Source: Candidatus Woesearchaeota archaeon
GTDB taxonomy: Archaea > Nanobdellota > Nanobdellia > Woesearchaeales > UBA583
Length of the DNA: 59,893 nucleotides
Assembly (NCBI GenBank): GCA_027858315.1
Contig: JAQICV010000075.1
Location: 1 to 59,893 of the forward strand
Reading direction: 5' to 3'
Part shown: one piece after another, positions 1-8,500 of the stretch
Numbering within the stretch: the first letter of the stretch is position 1
Layout: each line of letters opens with the position of its first letter
Made by a program: the position numbers and the translations under genes
The notes under the pieces: model-generated
The model's input: only the letters and a program-made list of their open reading frames with translations
What the model was told of the DNA's origin: nothing
Databases searched by the model: none

Positions 1-390
1 GATTATGAAGTAAAAAAACAAATATCCAAAAATAAAAAAGAAAATTTAGAATCTAATCAAAAAGAAGGACTAATCTCAGAAGAAATTGAAAATAACAAAG
101 AAAAAATTGATAAAACTACAGATAAAATCACAGAATCAGAAAAAACACTAGATGAAAAAAATAAAACAACAAAAGAATTTGATTCAGAAATAAAAAAAAT
201 AGAAAGCAAACTATTAGATTATGAAACTCTAAACCAAGAATTTGAAAAATATTCACACATCAATATAAAAACCGAATTCAATAACCTAAAAGAATCAAAA
301 GAAGAAAAAAAAGAAATTCTAAAAAAATTAAAAGAAGAGATAAAAAATCAAAAAATAAGTATAAAAGAAGACTCAATAATTGAACTTTAA
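1..390 (+). CDS. C-terminal fragment of a coiled-coil protein
   Basis: Open from the first base of the window to a TAA at 388-390, giving the last 129 residues of a protein whose start lies outside. The residues are almost all Lys, Glu, Asn, Ile and Leu in heptad-like order with no membrane segment or cysteine, so a long coiled coil is the only structure visible. SMC-like, Rad50-like or structural filament proteins would all fit; nothing in this part decides between them. It is followed after 87 bases by a membrane protein on the same strand. Confidence 0.6.
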   Translation, partial: DYEVKKQISKNKKENLESNQKEGLISEEIENNKEKIDKTTDKITESEKTLDEKNKTTKEFDSEIKKIESKLLDYETLNQEFEKYSHINIKTEFNNLKESKEEKKEILKKLKEEIKNQKISIKEDSIIEL

Positions 391-477
391 TATCTCAATC
401 ACCTTCTTAAAAACTAATTTAATTATCTTTCAATAATAACTAAGATTTAAATAAAAAATAAATAAGTAAATACTATT

Positions 478-1086
478 ATGTATCTAAGTAAATCTATATT
501 AGACGGTTTAAAAATACTTGGTTTTGATAAAGAAACCATTAAAACTGTATCAAGAGAAAAAAGCCTCGAAGAGATATTTTTAAGTACTCTCTTCCTGAAT
601 TATGTAATAGTTCTAGTAGTATTCATTCTAGTAAAACTCTCAGAAGGGATCACAATTATGGGCAGAGACTTAAATCCACCAGTATTCTTTGGATTACTTA
701 TGGTTTACCCATTCATATACAATGTAGTAATCTATGGAATTTATGGACTATTTGGACTATTTGCAGAATTAATTAATCCCAGTAAAAAAGTAAAACCATT
801 ACTCTCAGTTGGATTTCATACTGCAATAGTATATACAATATTGATATATATAATTGGACTAGTTACAACATATAGTGTAAATCTAGGAATGTTCTTACTT
901 TCATTCTTTGTAATTTATTTCCTATTAAGTATGTTTTTATCACTCTCAATAATATACAATTATTCACACGCACAAACTCTAATAGTATTATTCCTACCAC
1001 TATTATTAATTTCAACATTAATATTTATTGGATTATACACTAATTTGTTCAATCTAAAAGAATTAGTACAAGTTTTCTTTTTATAA
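478..1086 (+). CDS. multi-pass membrane protein, Yip1-like
   Basis: A 202-residue hydrophobic protein with about five membrane segments after a soluble N-terminus of about 30 residues. The layout and the loop with an Asn-Pro between segments 2 and 3 resemble Yip1-domain proteins common in archaea, but this is a resemblance in pattern rather than a recognised motif. It has no signal peptide beyond its first helix. It converges with guanylate kinase, whose stop lies 2 bases away on the other strand. Function unknown. Confidence 0.5.
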   Translation: MYLSKSILDGLKILGFDKETIKTVSREKSLEEIFLSTLFLNYVIVLVVFILVKLSEGITIMGRDLNPPVFFGLLMVYPFIYNVVIYGIYGLFGLFAELINPSKKVKPLLSVGFHTAIVYTILIYIIGLVTTYSVNLGMFLLSFFVIYFLLSMFLSLSIIYNYSHAQTLIVLFLPLLLISTLIFIGLYTNLFNLKELVQVFFL

Positions 1087-1088
1087 AA

Positions 1089-1673
1089 TTAAATATTTTT
1101 TAAAATTTCTTTTTCAAATAATTCGTAAGATTGTTCAATATCCCCATCAATTACTTCTAACTTCACATCATATAAATTTAAATGATTCAACTCTTCCCTA
1201 GCAGAATTAATTCTCAGCTCTACTTCTTCATCTGAAATTTTTGCCCTCAATTTAATTCTTTCCTTTAAAACATCAAAAGAAGGAGGCATAATAAATATTG
1301 AAATCATCTGATCTTTTGAAAGTATTTTTTTTGCTTGCATCAAACCTTGATAATCCAACTCTTTTACAATAATCTTATTATCTCTCAAACTATTAAAAAT
1401 CTCTTCTTTTAGAGTTCCATAATACGCTTTATTATGAACCAAAGCATACTCTAACAACTTATCTTCAGCAATCAATTGCTTAAACTCACTCTCCCTAATG
1501 AAGTTATAATTATTTCCTTCAACTTCACCTTCTCGAATAGACCTTGTAGTAACAGAAGGAATATACAAAAATTCTGGATGTCTTTCCTTCAGAATTGAAT
1601 TCAGAGTCCCTTTACCTGAACCAGTAGTACCCATAACAAAAATAACTTTACCTTTAGAATTATTATCTCTCAT
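1089..1673 (-). CDS. gmk: guanylate kinase
   Basis: Phosphorylates GMP to GDP with ATP in the cytoplasm. The protein has a P-loop GTTGSGKGT at residues 15-23, then the GMP-binding segment VTTRSIREGEVEGNNY around 41-56, which is the classical guanylate kinase signature, and a basic LID-like region (RIKLRAK) near residue 140. At 194 residues it is normal for the bacterial/eukaryotic Gmk family. Most archaea lack a recognisable member of this family, so bacterial origin is likely (inference). It lies just downstream of the ribosomal-proteasome operon on the same strand but 143 bases and a hairpin separate them, so it is probably transcribed separately. Confidence 0.88.
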   Translation of the reverse strand: MRDNNSKGKVIFVMGTTGSGKGTLNSILKERHPEFLYIPSVTTRSIREGEVEGNNYNFIRESEFKQLIAEDKLLEYALVHNKAYYGTLKEEIFNSLRDNKIIVKELDYQGLMQAKKILSKDQMISIFIMPPSFDVLKERIKLRAKISDEEVELRINSAREELNHLNLYDVKLEVIDGDIEQSYELFEKEILKNI

Positions 1674-1772
1674 AAATAATAATTATAGAAACTATTAATA
1701 AATTTTACTAACAACTAGAAATATAAAATATAAAATAAGTTCTAAAATTTTAACTAATTAAAATTTTAATTT

Positions 1773-1826
1773 ATTGTTTAATTGATTAAACAATGACTAA
1801 AATTCTTAAGCAAAGCTTAGAATTTT
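1773..1826 (-). terminator. paired hairpins after eL39
   Basis: Two inverted repeats follow the last gene of the ribosomal-protein operon. One overlaps the eL39 stop codon (AAAATTCT/AAGC pairing with GCTT/AGAATTTT, one-base bulge, about 1799-1826). The second is a perfect 10-bp stem ATTGTTTAAT / ATTAAACAAT with a 2-base centre (1773-1794). The position at an operon end suggests termination or 3'-end protection; archaeal termination does not need a hairpin, so this is inference. Confidence 0.45.
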
Positions 1827-1987
1827 AATTTGTTTCTTCTCCAACTTCTCTTTTGAGACAAGTTTGAAGGATGAATTCTCTTACCAACTCCATACTTTTT
1901 AAGTACAGCAAAAACTGGAGCCCAAGAAGTAGATCTATTAGCCTTAATCAGTTTAGCCTTCCTATTTGGATGTTTATACCTAGACAT
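1817..1987 (-). CDS. rpl39e: ribosomal protein eL39
   Basis: A 56-residue, highly basic protein of the large ribosomal subunit that lines the exit tunnel. It begins MSRYKHPNRKAKLIKANR, has the central SWAPVFAVLK, and ends with the family hallmark WRRNKLKF. Its ATG follows the eS24 stop codon by one base, and GGAG in the end of eS24 serves as its ribosome binding site, so the two are translationally coupled. It is the last gene of the eL30-uS12-uS7-psmB-eS24 operon. Confidence 0.93.
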   Translation of the reverse strand: MSRYKHPNRKAKLIKANRSTSWAPVFAVLKKYGVGKRIHPSNLSQKRSWRRNKLKF

Positions 1988-1988
1988 T

Positions 1989-2288
1989 CTATTCTTCTCC
2001 TTCAGCTACAACAACTGCAGCACTATTTCTTTTAACCATATGAGGCCTTGCATTCTTTTCTAAAGATTCTTTAGAATCGTAAACTTTAGCTCTAACTCTA
2101 ACTTGAGTATCTCCATAATAGCTACCCGCATGATTAATAATCACAAGGTCTGCACTAACTTTTAACTTCTTAGCAATATCTTTTTTGATATTTTCTCTGC
2201 TAATAGTTGCACCAGTATTAGGAATCAAAGCTTCTACTTCTAATCTTCCCAATAACTTGTTTTCAACATTTTTTACAATTTCAACCAT
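1989..2288 (-). CDS. rps24e: ribosomal protein eS24
   Basis: Small-subunit protein of 99 residues. The N-terminus MVEIVKNVENKLLGRLEVEA followed by a helix starting SRENIKKDIAKKL and the segment YYGDTQVRVRAKVYDS are the normal eS24 fold elements. It sits 11 bases after psmB and 1 base before eL39 in a tightly packed operon. The acidic tail (AEGEE) is short. No oddities. Confidence 0.9.
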   Translation of the reverse strand: MVEIVKNVENKLLGRLEVEALIPNTGATISRENIKKDIAKKLKVSADLVIINHAGSYYGDTQVRVRAKVYDSKESLEKNARPHMVKRNSAAVVVAEGEE

Positions 2289-2299
2289 TTTCTATATTT

Positions 2300-2932
2300 T
2301 TACTCTTCAACATACTCAGTTTTAACAACCTTTCTTGAAATTTCCTTAATTCCATCCTTAGTAACAATTTTAATAATAAAACCACCACCTGAAGCATTAT
2401 CATTCTTAAAAGAAACTTTATATGATTTTTCAACCAAAGTCAAAGCATCTTTTTCAGATAAATTTGAATTATACTCAACATCAAACAAAGATTTCACATA
2501 ACTACTTCCTGAACCACTCATAACATAACCATCATGAGAACTAATTGTTCCATCAGGACTCAAATCATATAAAGAATAACCTTCCTTAACATCATATCCT
2601 CCTACAATTAATCCAACTACACTACCTGAACTCCTAACTGCACTATATTGAAACGAATTCAAAATCATCGCAGCTTCTCTTACTTTGACTTGTCTCTCAT
2701 TCTTAAGTTCCAATAACTTTATTTCACCTTTAATTACTCTCATGAATAATTGTGCGTCAGATGCCATTCCTGCAACAGTTGCTAAAATATTTTTTGAAAT
2801 ATCAAAAATTTTAGTGAAACTATCACTTTCAATTTTATGTGTTGTAACTCTTCTATCAGCAGCAAGCATAACACCGCCTTTGAATAAAAGACCAATACAT
2901 GTAGTTCCAGTTTTCATTTTTTCTTGAGTCAT
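2300..2932 (-). CDS. psmB: 20S proteasome beta subunit
   Basis: Catalytic subunit of the archaeal 20S proteasome. The propeptide MTQEKMKTG is followed by the nucleophile Thr10 (mature Thr1), matching the G/T autoprocessing site. AADRR supplies the conserved Asp, and the Lys in SFTKIFDI corresponds to the active-site lysine. The SGSGSSYV segment is the conserved C-terminal half motif. At 210 residues it has normal length. It lies between uS7 and eS24, so the protease is made from a ribosomal-protein transcript, while the alpha subunit is 13 kb away in its own unit. Confidence 0.95.
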   Translation of the reverse strand: MTQEKMKTGTTCIGLLFKGGVMLAADRRVTTHKIESDSFTKIFDISKNILATVAGMASDAQLFMRVIKGEIKLLELKNERQVKVREAAMILNSFQYSAVRSSGSVVGLIVGGYDVKEGYSLYDLSPDGTISSHDGYVMSGSGSSYVKSLFDVEYNSNLSEKDALTLVEKSYKVSFKNDNASGGGFIIKIVTKDGIKEISRKVVKTEYVEE

Positions 2933-2966
2933 TTTAAGTATTTATATCATTAAGTTTTTATTAAAT

Positions 2967-3569
2967 TTACTTAGCAGCAGCTGCCATCTTTTCAATCTCA
3001 TTTTTCTTTGACATTGCAGAACTCTTATCTCCAAATTCAAAACAATCCATAATTTCATCAGCTAAAGCATTAACCAATAAAGTTTTCTTATTAAAAGATT
3101 TTTGAGCAGCACCTTGAGTTAAATATCTAAGCACTAAATCAACTCTCCTTGTAGGAGCCATATCCACTGCTTGAGCATATCTAGCACCAGATCTTTCAAT
3201 TGTAATTACTTCTTCTCTTGGAGCAGCATTTTCAACAGCAGTAACTAAAACTTGAATTGGATTCTGTTTAGTTCTCTTCTCAAGAAGCACTAGTACTTCA
3301 AAAACCATGTTTGAAATATTTTTTGCTTTACCAGTATTATGACCAGTTGAAAACTTATGTTTCTTACCTTTATGACCTGTTACTTGTAATCTATTCATTA
3401 ATCTCTCAACGATATTAACTTTAGTTTTGTAAAAAGGTGTATTATGGTAATAACCATTAGTTCTTGGAACAATAATAGGTTTAACATTAATATAATCAAC
3501 CAAACCAGCATCTACAACAACTACGCCATCAAATGACCATTTATCATATAATTTAATTTCAGCAGCCAT
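2967..3569 (-). CDS. rps7: ribosomal protein uS7
   Basis: Small-subunit head protein that nucleates 30S assembly. The 200-residue length and the motif AQAVDMAPTRRVDLVLRYLT are typical of archaeal uS7. Its start codon is 1 base after the uS12 stop, so the two are coupled as in nearly all prokaryotes. A C-terminal stretch NEIEKMAAAAK is normal. psmB follows after 34 bases. Confidence 0.95.
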   Translation of the reverse strand: MAAEIKLYDKWSFDGVVVVDAGLVDYINVKPIIVPRTNGYYHNTPFYKTKVNIVERLMNRLQVTGHKGKKHKFSTGHNTGKAKNISNMVFEVLVLLEKRTKQNPIQVLVTAVENAAPREEVITIERSGARYAQAVDMAPTRRVDLVLRYLTQGAAQKSFNKKTLLVNALADEIMDCFEFGDKSSAMSKKNEIEKMAAAAK

Positions 3570-3570
3570 T

Positions 3571-3993
3571 TTACTTTCTCGCCCTCTCTAATTTTCCTCT
3601 AACTAAAGCGTTAAGAGATTGACCATTAACTTGAATAACTTTCCACCTAATACCTGGAATATCTCCTTTGGACTTTCCTTTAATTCCACCAATACCTTCA
3701 ATCATAACTTCATCATGCTCATTTACGAACTTTGAAGCATTATTTCCAGGTAGGAATGCAGCAACAGTTTTTCCATTCTTAGATAATTGTACAACTGCAC
3801 ATTTTCTTAAAGCAGAGTTAGGCTGTTTAGCTTCCCTTTGAGTTTTCTCTAAAACAATCCCTTTAGCTTGATTTGCATTTTCAAGAGGATCATATTTAGC
3901 TTTTTCTAAAAGGTTAACCTTTCTAATCTTGAACTTATTTCTTTTCTCAATAAGTTTCTTTGCCGCAAATAAACCATTAGTTTTTCTACTCAT
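3571..3993 (-). CDS. rps12: ribosomal protein uS12
   Basis: Decoding-centre protein of 140 residues. The conserved loops [15 protein letters not shown] and [11 protein letters not shown] are present. It is flanked by eL30 (2 bases upstream) and uS7 (1 base downstream). In many archaea nusA lies between eL30 and uS12; here it is absent from that place. Confidence 0.95.
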   Translation of the reverse strand: MSRKTNGLFAAKKLIEKRNKFKIRKVNLLEKAKYDPLENANQAKGIVLEKTQREAKQPNSALRKCAVVQLSKNGKTVAAFLPGNNASKFVNEHDEVMIEGIGGIKGKSKGDIPGIRWKVIQVNGQSLNALVRGKLERARK

Positions 3994-3995
3994 TT

Positions 3996-4370
3996 TTAAT
4001 CATTCCTCACACAAACCATTGAAATTAAAAATGGTTTTGCCAACTTTTGGGCAAGTTCTAAATTATCCAAATCTAACTCAACAACTTCAACATCTGCAAT
4101 TTTTGCATAATGTTTAGTCATTTTTAAAGTTAATTTGTCACAGTTAGTTGCCGCATAAACTTTAGCAACAACACCTTTCTTGAAATTCTTCTCAGTGATT
4201 TTAGCACCAAGTTGAACTTTTCCTAGTTTATTATAGTTAAGCAACTCAATAACGCTTTGATCTTCTTCTCTTTTGTTTTTAGTTCTTTTAACAAAAGATT
4301 TAGTAAAACCTTTAATTTCGTTTGAAGGAGTTATCTCTTCCACATACATTTCTGCGATTTTTTCTGCCAT
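3996..4370 (-). CDS. rpl30e: ribosomal protein eL30
   Basis: A 124-residue protein whose last 80 residues have the L7Ae/L30e fold pattern: a basic strand region around [14 protein letters not shown], the motif [20 protein letters not shown], then [17 protein letters not shown]. The first 40 residues form a charged extension not usual for eL30 (about 100 residues). It is the first gene of the operon; a TATA-like TTTATAAA on the minus strand lies about 110 bases upstream (near 4480). The family is certain, eL30 rather than another L7Ae member is likely from gene order. Confidence 0.78.
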   Translation of the reverse strand: MAEKIAEMYVEEITPSNEIKGFTKSFVKRTKNKREEDQSVIELLNYNKLGKVQLGAKITEKNFKKGVVAKVYAATNCDKLTLKMTKHYAKIADVEVVELDLDNLELAQKLAKPFLISMVCVRND

Positions 4371-4568
4371 CTTTAAATGAAAGCAAAGAGAATATAGTAA
4401 GTCAAATATTCGAGCTTACTCCACAATCAGGCCATTCCTGAATTGCTTCTCATCTCTTTTGTAATAAAATTAATGATGAATGGTTTATAAAGATTGTTAA
4501 AAAAAATTAAAAAAAATAACATTTTAAAGGAACATTTATCAATACAGGAAACAATATATATACTATAA
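4371..4568. promoter_or_regulatory. divergent promoter region, eL30 operon / REC-GGDEF
   Basis: A 198-base gap between two diverging genes. On the minus strand a TTTATAAA box near 4480-4488 would drive the ribosomal-protein operon with a leader of roughly 80-90 bases. On the plus strand AT-rich ATATATAC near 4552 lies close to the ATG of the diguanylate cyclase gene. No strong palindrome is seen. Confidence 0.4.
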
Positions 4569-5540
4569 ATGTCACTTGAACAAACAATAAAAATCTTACT
4601 TATAGATGATGAATCAAAATTCACAGAAATAATGAAGTCTATAATTCAAAAAAGATTTAGTGAATACATCAATAATAGTAATATTAAAATAAAAAGCTTA
4701 AATTCAAGTATTTCTGCATTACAACATCTTGATAGCAAATCAGATTATGATTTAATAATTATAGATTATAATATGCCAAAACTAACAGGAATAGATGTTA
4801 TAAAAATAGCACGAGAAGAAAAAAATATAAACACTCCTTTTGTAATGATATCTTGTCATGAAGAGAGTAAATACCACCTTGAATCCAGACTTGCAGGTGC
4901 AGAATTATTTATATCAAAATCTCAACTATCAATGGAACCTGAATTAAAAGAAATTTTCTTACTAAATCTAAAAACAATCATAGAATCATATCGTAATAAA
5001 AAATTACTAATGCAATATGCAACAACAGATACACTCACAGGTATAGGAAATAGAAGAAAATTTGAAGAAATTCTCGAAGAAGAATTAAGAATTTTAAACA
5101 GAACCGAATCTTCTGTTGCTATTGCATTCATAGACATCGACAATTTCAAATGGGTAAATGATAATCTAGGACATAATAGAGGAGATATTTATTTACAAAC
5201 AATTGCAAAAAGACTCGTAGATATAACAAAAAGAGAAACAGATTTCATTGCAAGGCTTGGAGGAGACGAATTCGGAGTGCTTATGACTAACCCCAACCAC
5301 GAATATGTCCAATACACATTAAAAAATATATATAAATTATTATGCACTCCATATAATCTTTCAAATATAACACTTAATAATCCAAGTGCAAGTATAGGAG
5401 CAATCCATTATTTTTCTAAAAACAATCATACAAACACAGAAAAACTAATAGACATGGCAGATGCTCAAATGTTTAAACATAAAAACTCACAACCTCCTAG
5501 AATACAAAGTTATGAACTTAAAACTATCTCAAATTCATAA
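4569..5540 (+). CDS. response regulator with GGDEF diguanylate cyclase domain
   Basis: Residues 1-135 form a receiver domain with acidic pair Asp13-Asp14, phosphoacceptor Asp66 in IIIDYNMP, Ser95 at the switch position and Lys117. Residues 148-305 form a GGDEF domain: DTLTGIGNRRKFE, metal-binding Asp189 in IDIDNFK, intact GGDEF at 231-235, and an allosteric I-site RETD at 222-225 exactly five residues before GGDEF. The predicted activity is synthesis of c-di-GMP from two GTP, controlled by phosphorylation and product inhibition. This is a PleD/WspR-like bacterial architecture and is rare in archaea. No histidine kinase or c-di-GMP receptor is seen in the window. It converges with the 1727-residue surface protein. 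Confidence 0.92.
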   Translation: MSLEQTIKILLIDDESKFTEIMKSIIQKRFSEYINNSNIKIKSLNSSISALQHLDSKSDYDLIIIDYNMPKLTGIDVIKIAREEKNINTPFVMISCHEESKYHLESRLAGAELFISKSQLSMEPELKEIFLLNLKTIIESYRNKKLLMQYATTDTLTGIGNRRKFEEILEEELRILNRTESSVAIAFIDIDNFKWVNDNLGHNRGDIYLQTIAKRLVDITKRETDFIARLGGDEFGVLMTNPNHEYVQYTLKNIYKLLCTPYNLSNITLNNPSASIGAIHYFSKNNHTNTEKLIDMADAQMFKHKNSQPPRIQSYELKTISNS

Positions 5541-5573
5541 CTATCTATCCTTCTTATAAAAATAATAATCTAA

Positions 5574-8500
5574 TTACTTTTTCAAACTCCTAAATACTTC
5601 ATTAACAATATCTTTATTCCAACCAAGTTTATACAACTCTGTTCTTAATTCTACTTCATCCTTATTTATATTAGAATTAATATAATCCTTCAACTCATCA
5701 ATTTGTAAATGATATTTATTAAAATAATCTTTATAATTAGCTAAATCCTTGTCATCATTCAAAACTGCACGATAAGCTTTCTTACGATGAGTTCTCTTCA
5801 CAATAAAATGGGCTACAAAAATACAACTAACCAAAAGTAAACCATAAACTACATTAGAAACACGTTTTACAACCTTATAATGATCATCTAAATAAGACAT
5901 AAACTCTTCAGTAAAAGGAGGATCAACTAAACCTTGTTCTTGTAAAATACCTTCATCATATAAAGCAGTGTCTATCTTCTCAACACTATAAACCTTTTTT
6001 CCATCAATCTCATCAACTACTCTTGAAAAATATTCTGTACCAGTTTCAGAATTAATTAATAAAATATAATCTTCAACATCATTTTCAAAAGAGATATATT
6101 TCTCAGTACCAGTAAATCTACCCTCATAACGTTTTTGATAAATAGTTGGACTAATATTAATAACTTTCAGATTTAATAAATCGTTTTCATAATCATCATT
6201 AGTAACCAAACAACTACGAGATTCTTCAATATCAATTAAACAACTATTAAGATCATGACAAGTTCTAAATTGTAAAGAATTGCTACAAGAATTCCATTCT
6301 GAACACTCATAACTCTCACGACAAATATCATCCTCAACATCATCACTACCTACAATATTAAAAGGGTTAGAAGAAATAGAACTACCTCCTGAAGAAGAAC
6401 TTGAACTACTACCGCTACTACTTGAAGAACTTGAACTACTACTTGAAGAAGTATCACTACCTTCTTCAATAGAATCTTCAACAAATACCAAACCATATAA
6501 TTCAAATTCTCTTGCCTGAGTTGCCGGTGCAACTGCATCACCATAAACTTCAATTCTAACATATCTTGTTATAATATCCAAATATTGAACATCCCAATCA
6601 CTAAAAAAAACATTTTCATTTGAAAAAGCATTAATCCATAAATCACTTAAATTTGATTTGTAAGATAAACTCCAATTATCACTAATCCAAACACCAACAT
6701 CATCACCAAATAATTTAGTAACACTTAAATTATAATCTTCTCCTAAATCAAACTCTATCCAAAAACTCGAAACTGCAGCTCCAGCAGTACAACCTGTACC
6801 TCCATCAAGACAACCATCCCATAATTTCTCAATTGGATGATTCAAATCAAAATTATTTGAACTATCAATTATCTTATCTGAAATATTAATTAATCCTATA
6901 CTATTATCAATTTGACAAATACCATTTAAACACATCCCAATTGAGCAACTTTCAAATAAATTCTCTTGAACAGAGCAACTATCAAACCAGTAAACATCAT
7001 CACCAACACATTGCTTATTATCATTTGAAATACAAACTTGAGAACAAACATTGTTTTGCCAAACTCCTGAGCAACAATATCCATCAGAATGTGAAATACC
7101 TCCACACAAACAATCTGAAGTGATTAAGCCTTCACTACAACTTGGAGTTTGCGTTACAATTACGCCACCAGATAAATAATGTAAATATTCTTCAATATTT
7201 GTATAACCATCACCATCACCATCTAATGCAGAATCATCTACTCCAACATTAAAACCCTGACTTGCCTCCCAAGAATCAGACATACCATCGTTATCAATAT
7301 CAACTGGAACTGGCAAATTTTCAAAAATAGGATAATCGTCAGGAAAAACTACATTATCAATTATAACTCCTGTGCCTGCATCAAAATCTGCAACAACTCG
7401 TGTATCAACACTATCTCTAAAAGGTTTAGTAGCACCAACATCCTCTAAAATTTCCAATGCATAAGTATAATCTATAGGAGTTGTTGTAACACTTGGAACA
7501 CTCCAAGGCACAAATTTCCTATAAGAACTATCCAAAATCTCATTGGTCCAACCAACACCAACATTCCAAGAATCACTATCTTGATCAAATCTAGTTGAAC
7601 CTATATTATCATCAACATAAATTAATTCAGAAAGAGGCGGACTAAGAGGATTCTCATAGGCAACTTCATAAGAATAACTATTAGAGTTATATCCTTGTTT
7701 AGCATAATTATTTACCCAATTAACTTTTGCAGATCCCGTACTATAAGGAGATAAACCTCCTTTCCAATTATAAGATATAATATTTCTAACATCAACAATT
7801 GTATCAACATCCTCTGGCGAAGATATTTGTGGAGACCTATCATTATTATGTGCAATATAATTATGATGTAAAGAAACACTACTAGGATTTACATATTTTC
7901 CTGAAACTAATAAACCTTTACTATGTTCTCCTTTAGGATGGCCAGCATGGCTCAAACCTTCTGAGACTATACTCCATTGAACTGTAGTATTTAAAACTCC
8001 TCCTGAAATAGTAAATGTCTCATCAACACCCCAACTAAAAGAACAATGATCAACAATAATATTATAAGCTTCATTTGTTGCCCAATAACTTCCCAAAATA
8101 TCAAAAGAATCTAATTGTTCTGGATCAGCTCCTTCTAAAATTTTATGTGAACCTCCTCTAAATCTCATATGTTGCATAATTACATCATGTGTATTCATAG
8201 TCGTTTGATAACCACTAACTAAAATACCCCCTGGAGAAGTTTGACCTGCAATGGTTAAATAAGGGTATGTAATCATCAAAGTTGAATTTAAATCAATAAT
8301 CCCCGAAACTTCAAATACGACTATTTTAGGGCCATAACTCTCCATCCTTGTCTGATATACTTCTTCACTCTCATACGAATAAGAAACACCATTAGCCCAA
8401 TGTCTACGTGGCGCTTCAACTGCTTCTCTTAAACTTCCTGGACCTGAATCTGCTAAAGTTGTGACCTTTATAACATCTCCTCCACGACCTCCTAAACTAT

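Noticed and set aside
6350-6562. Hydrophobic 70-residue frame inside the giant protein
   Set aside because: It is another frame of the Ser-rich linker and F5/8-like domain and has low complexity.
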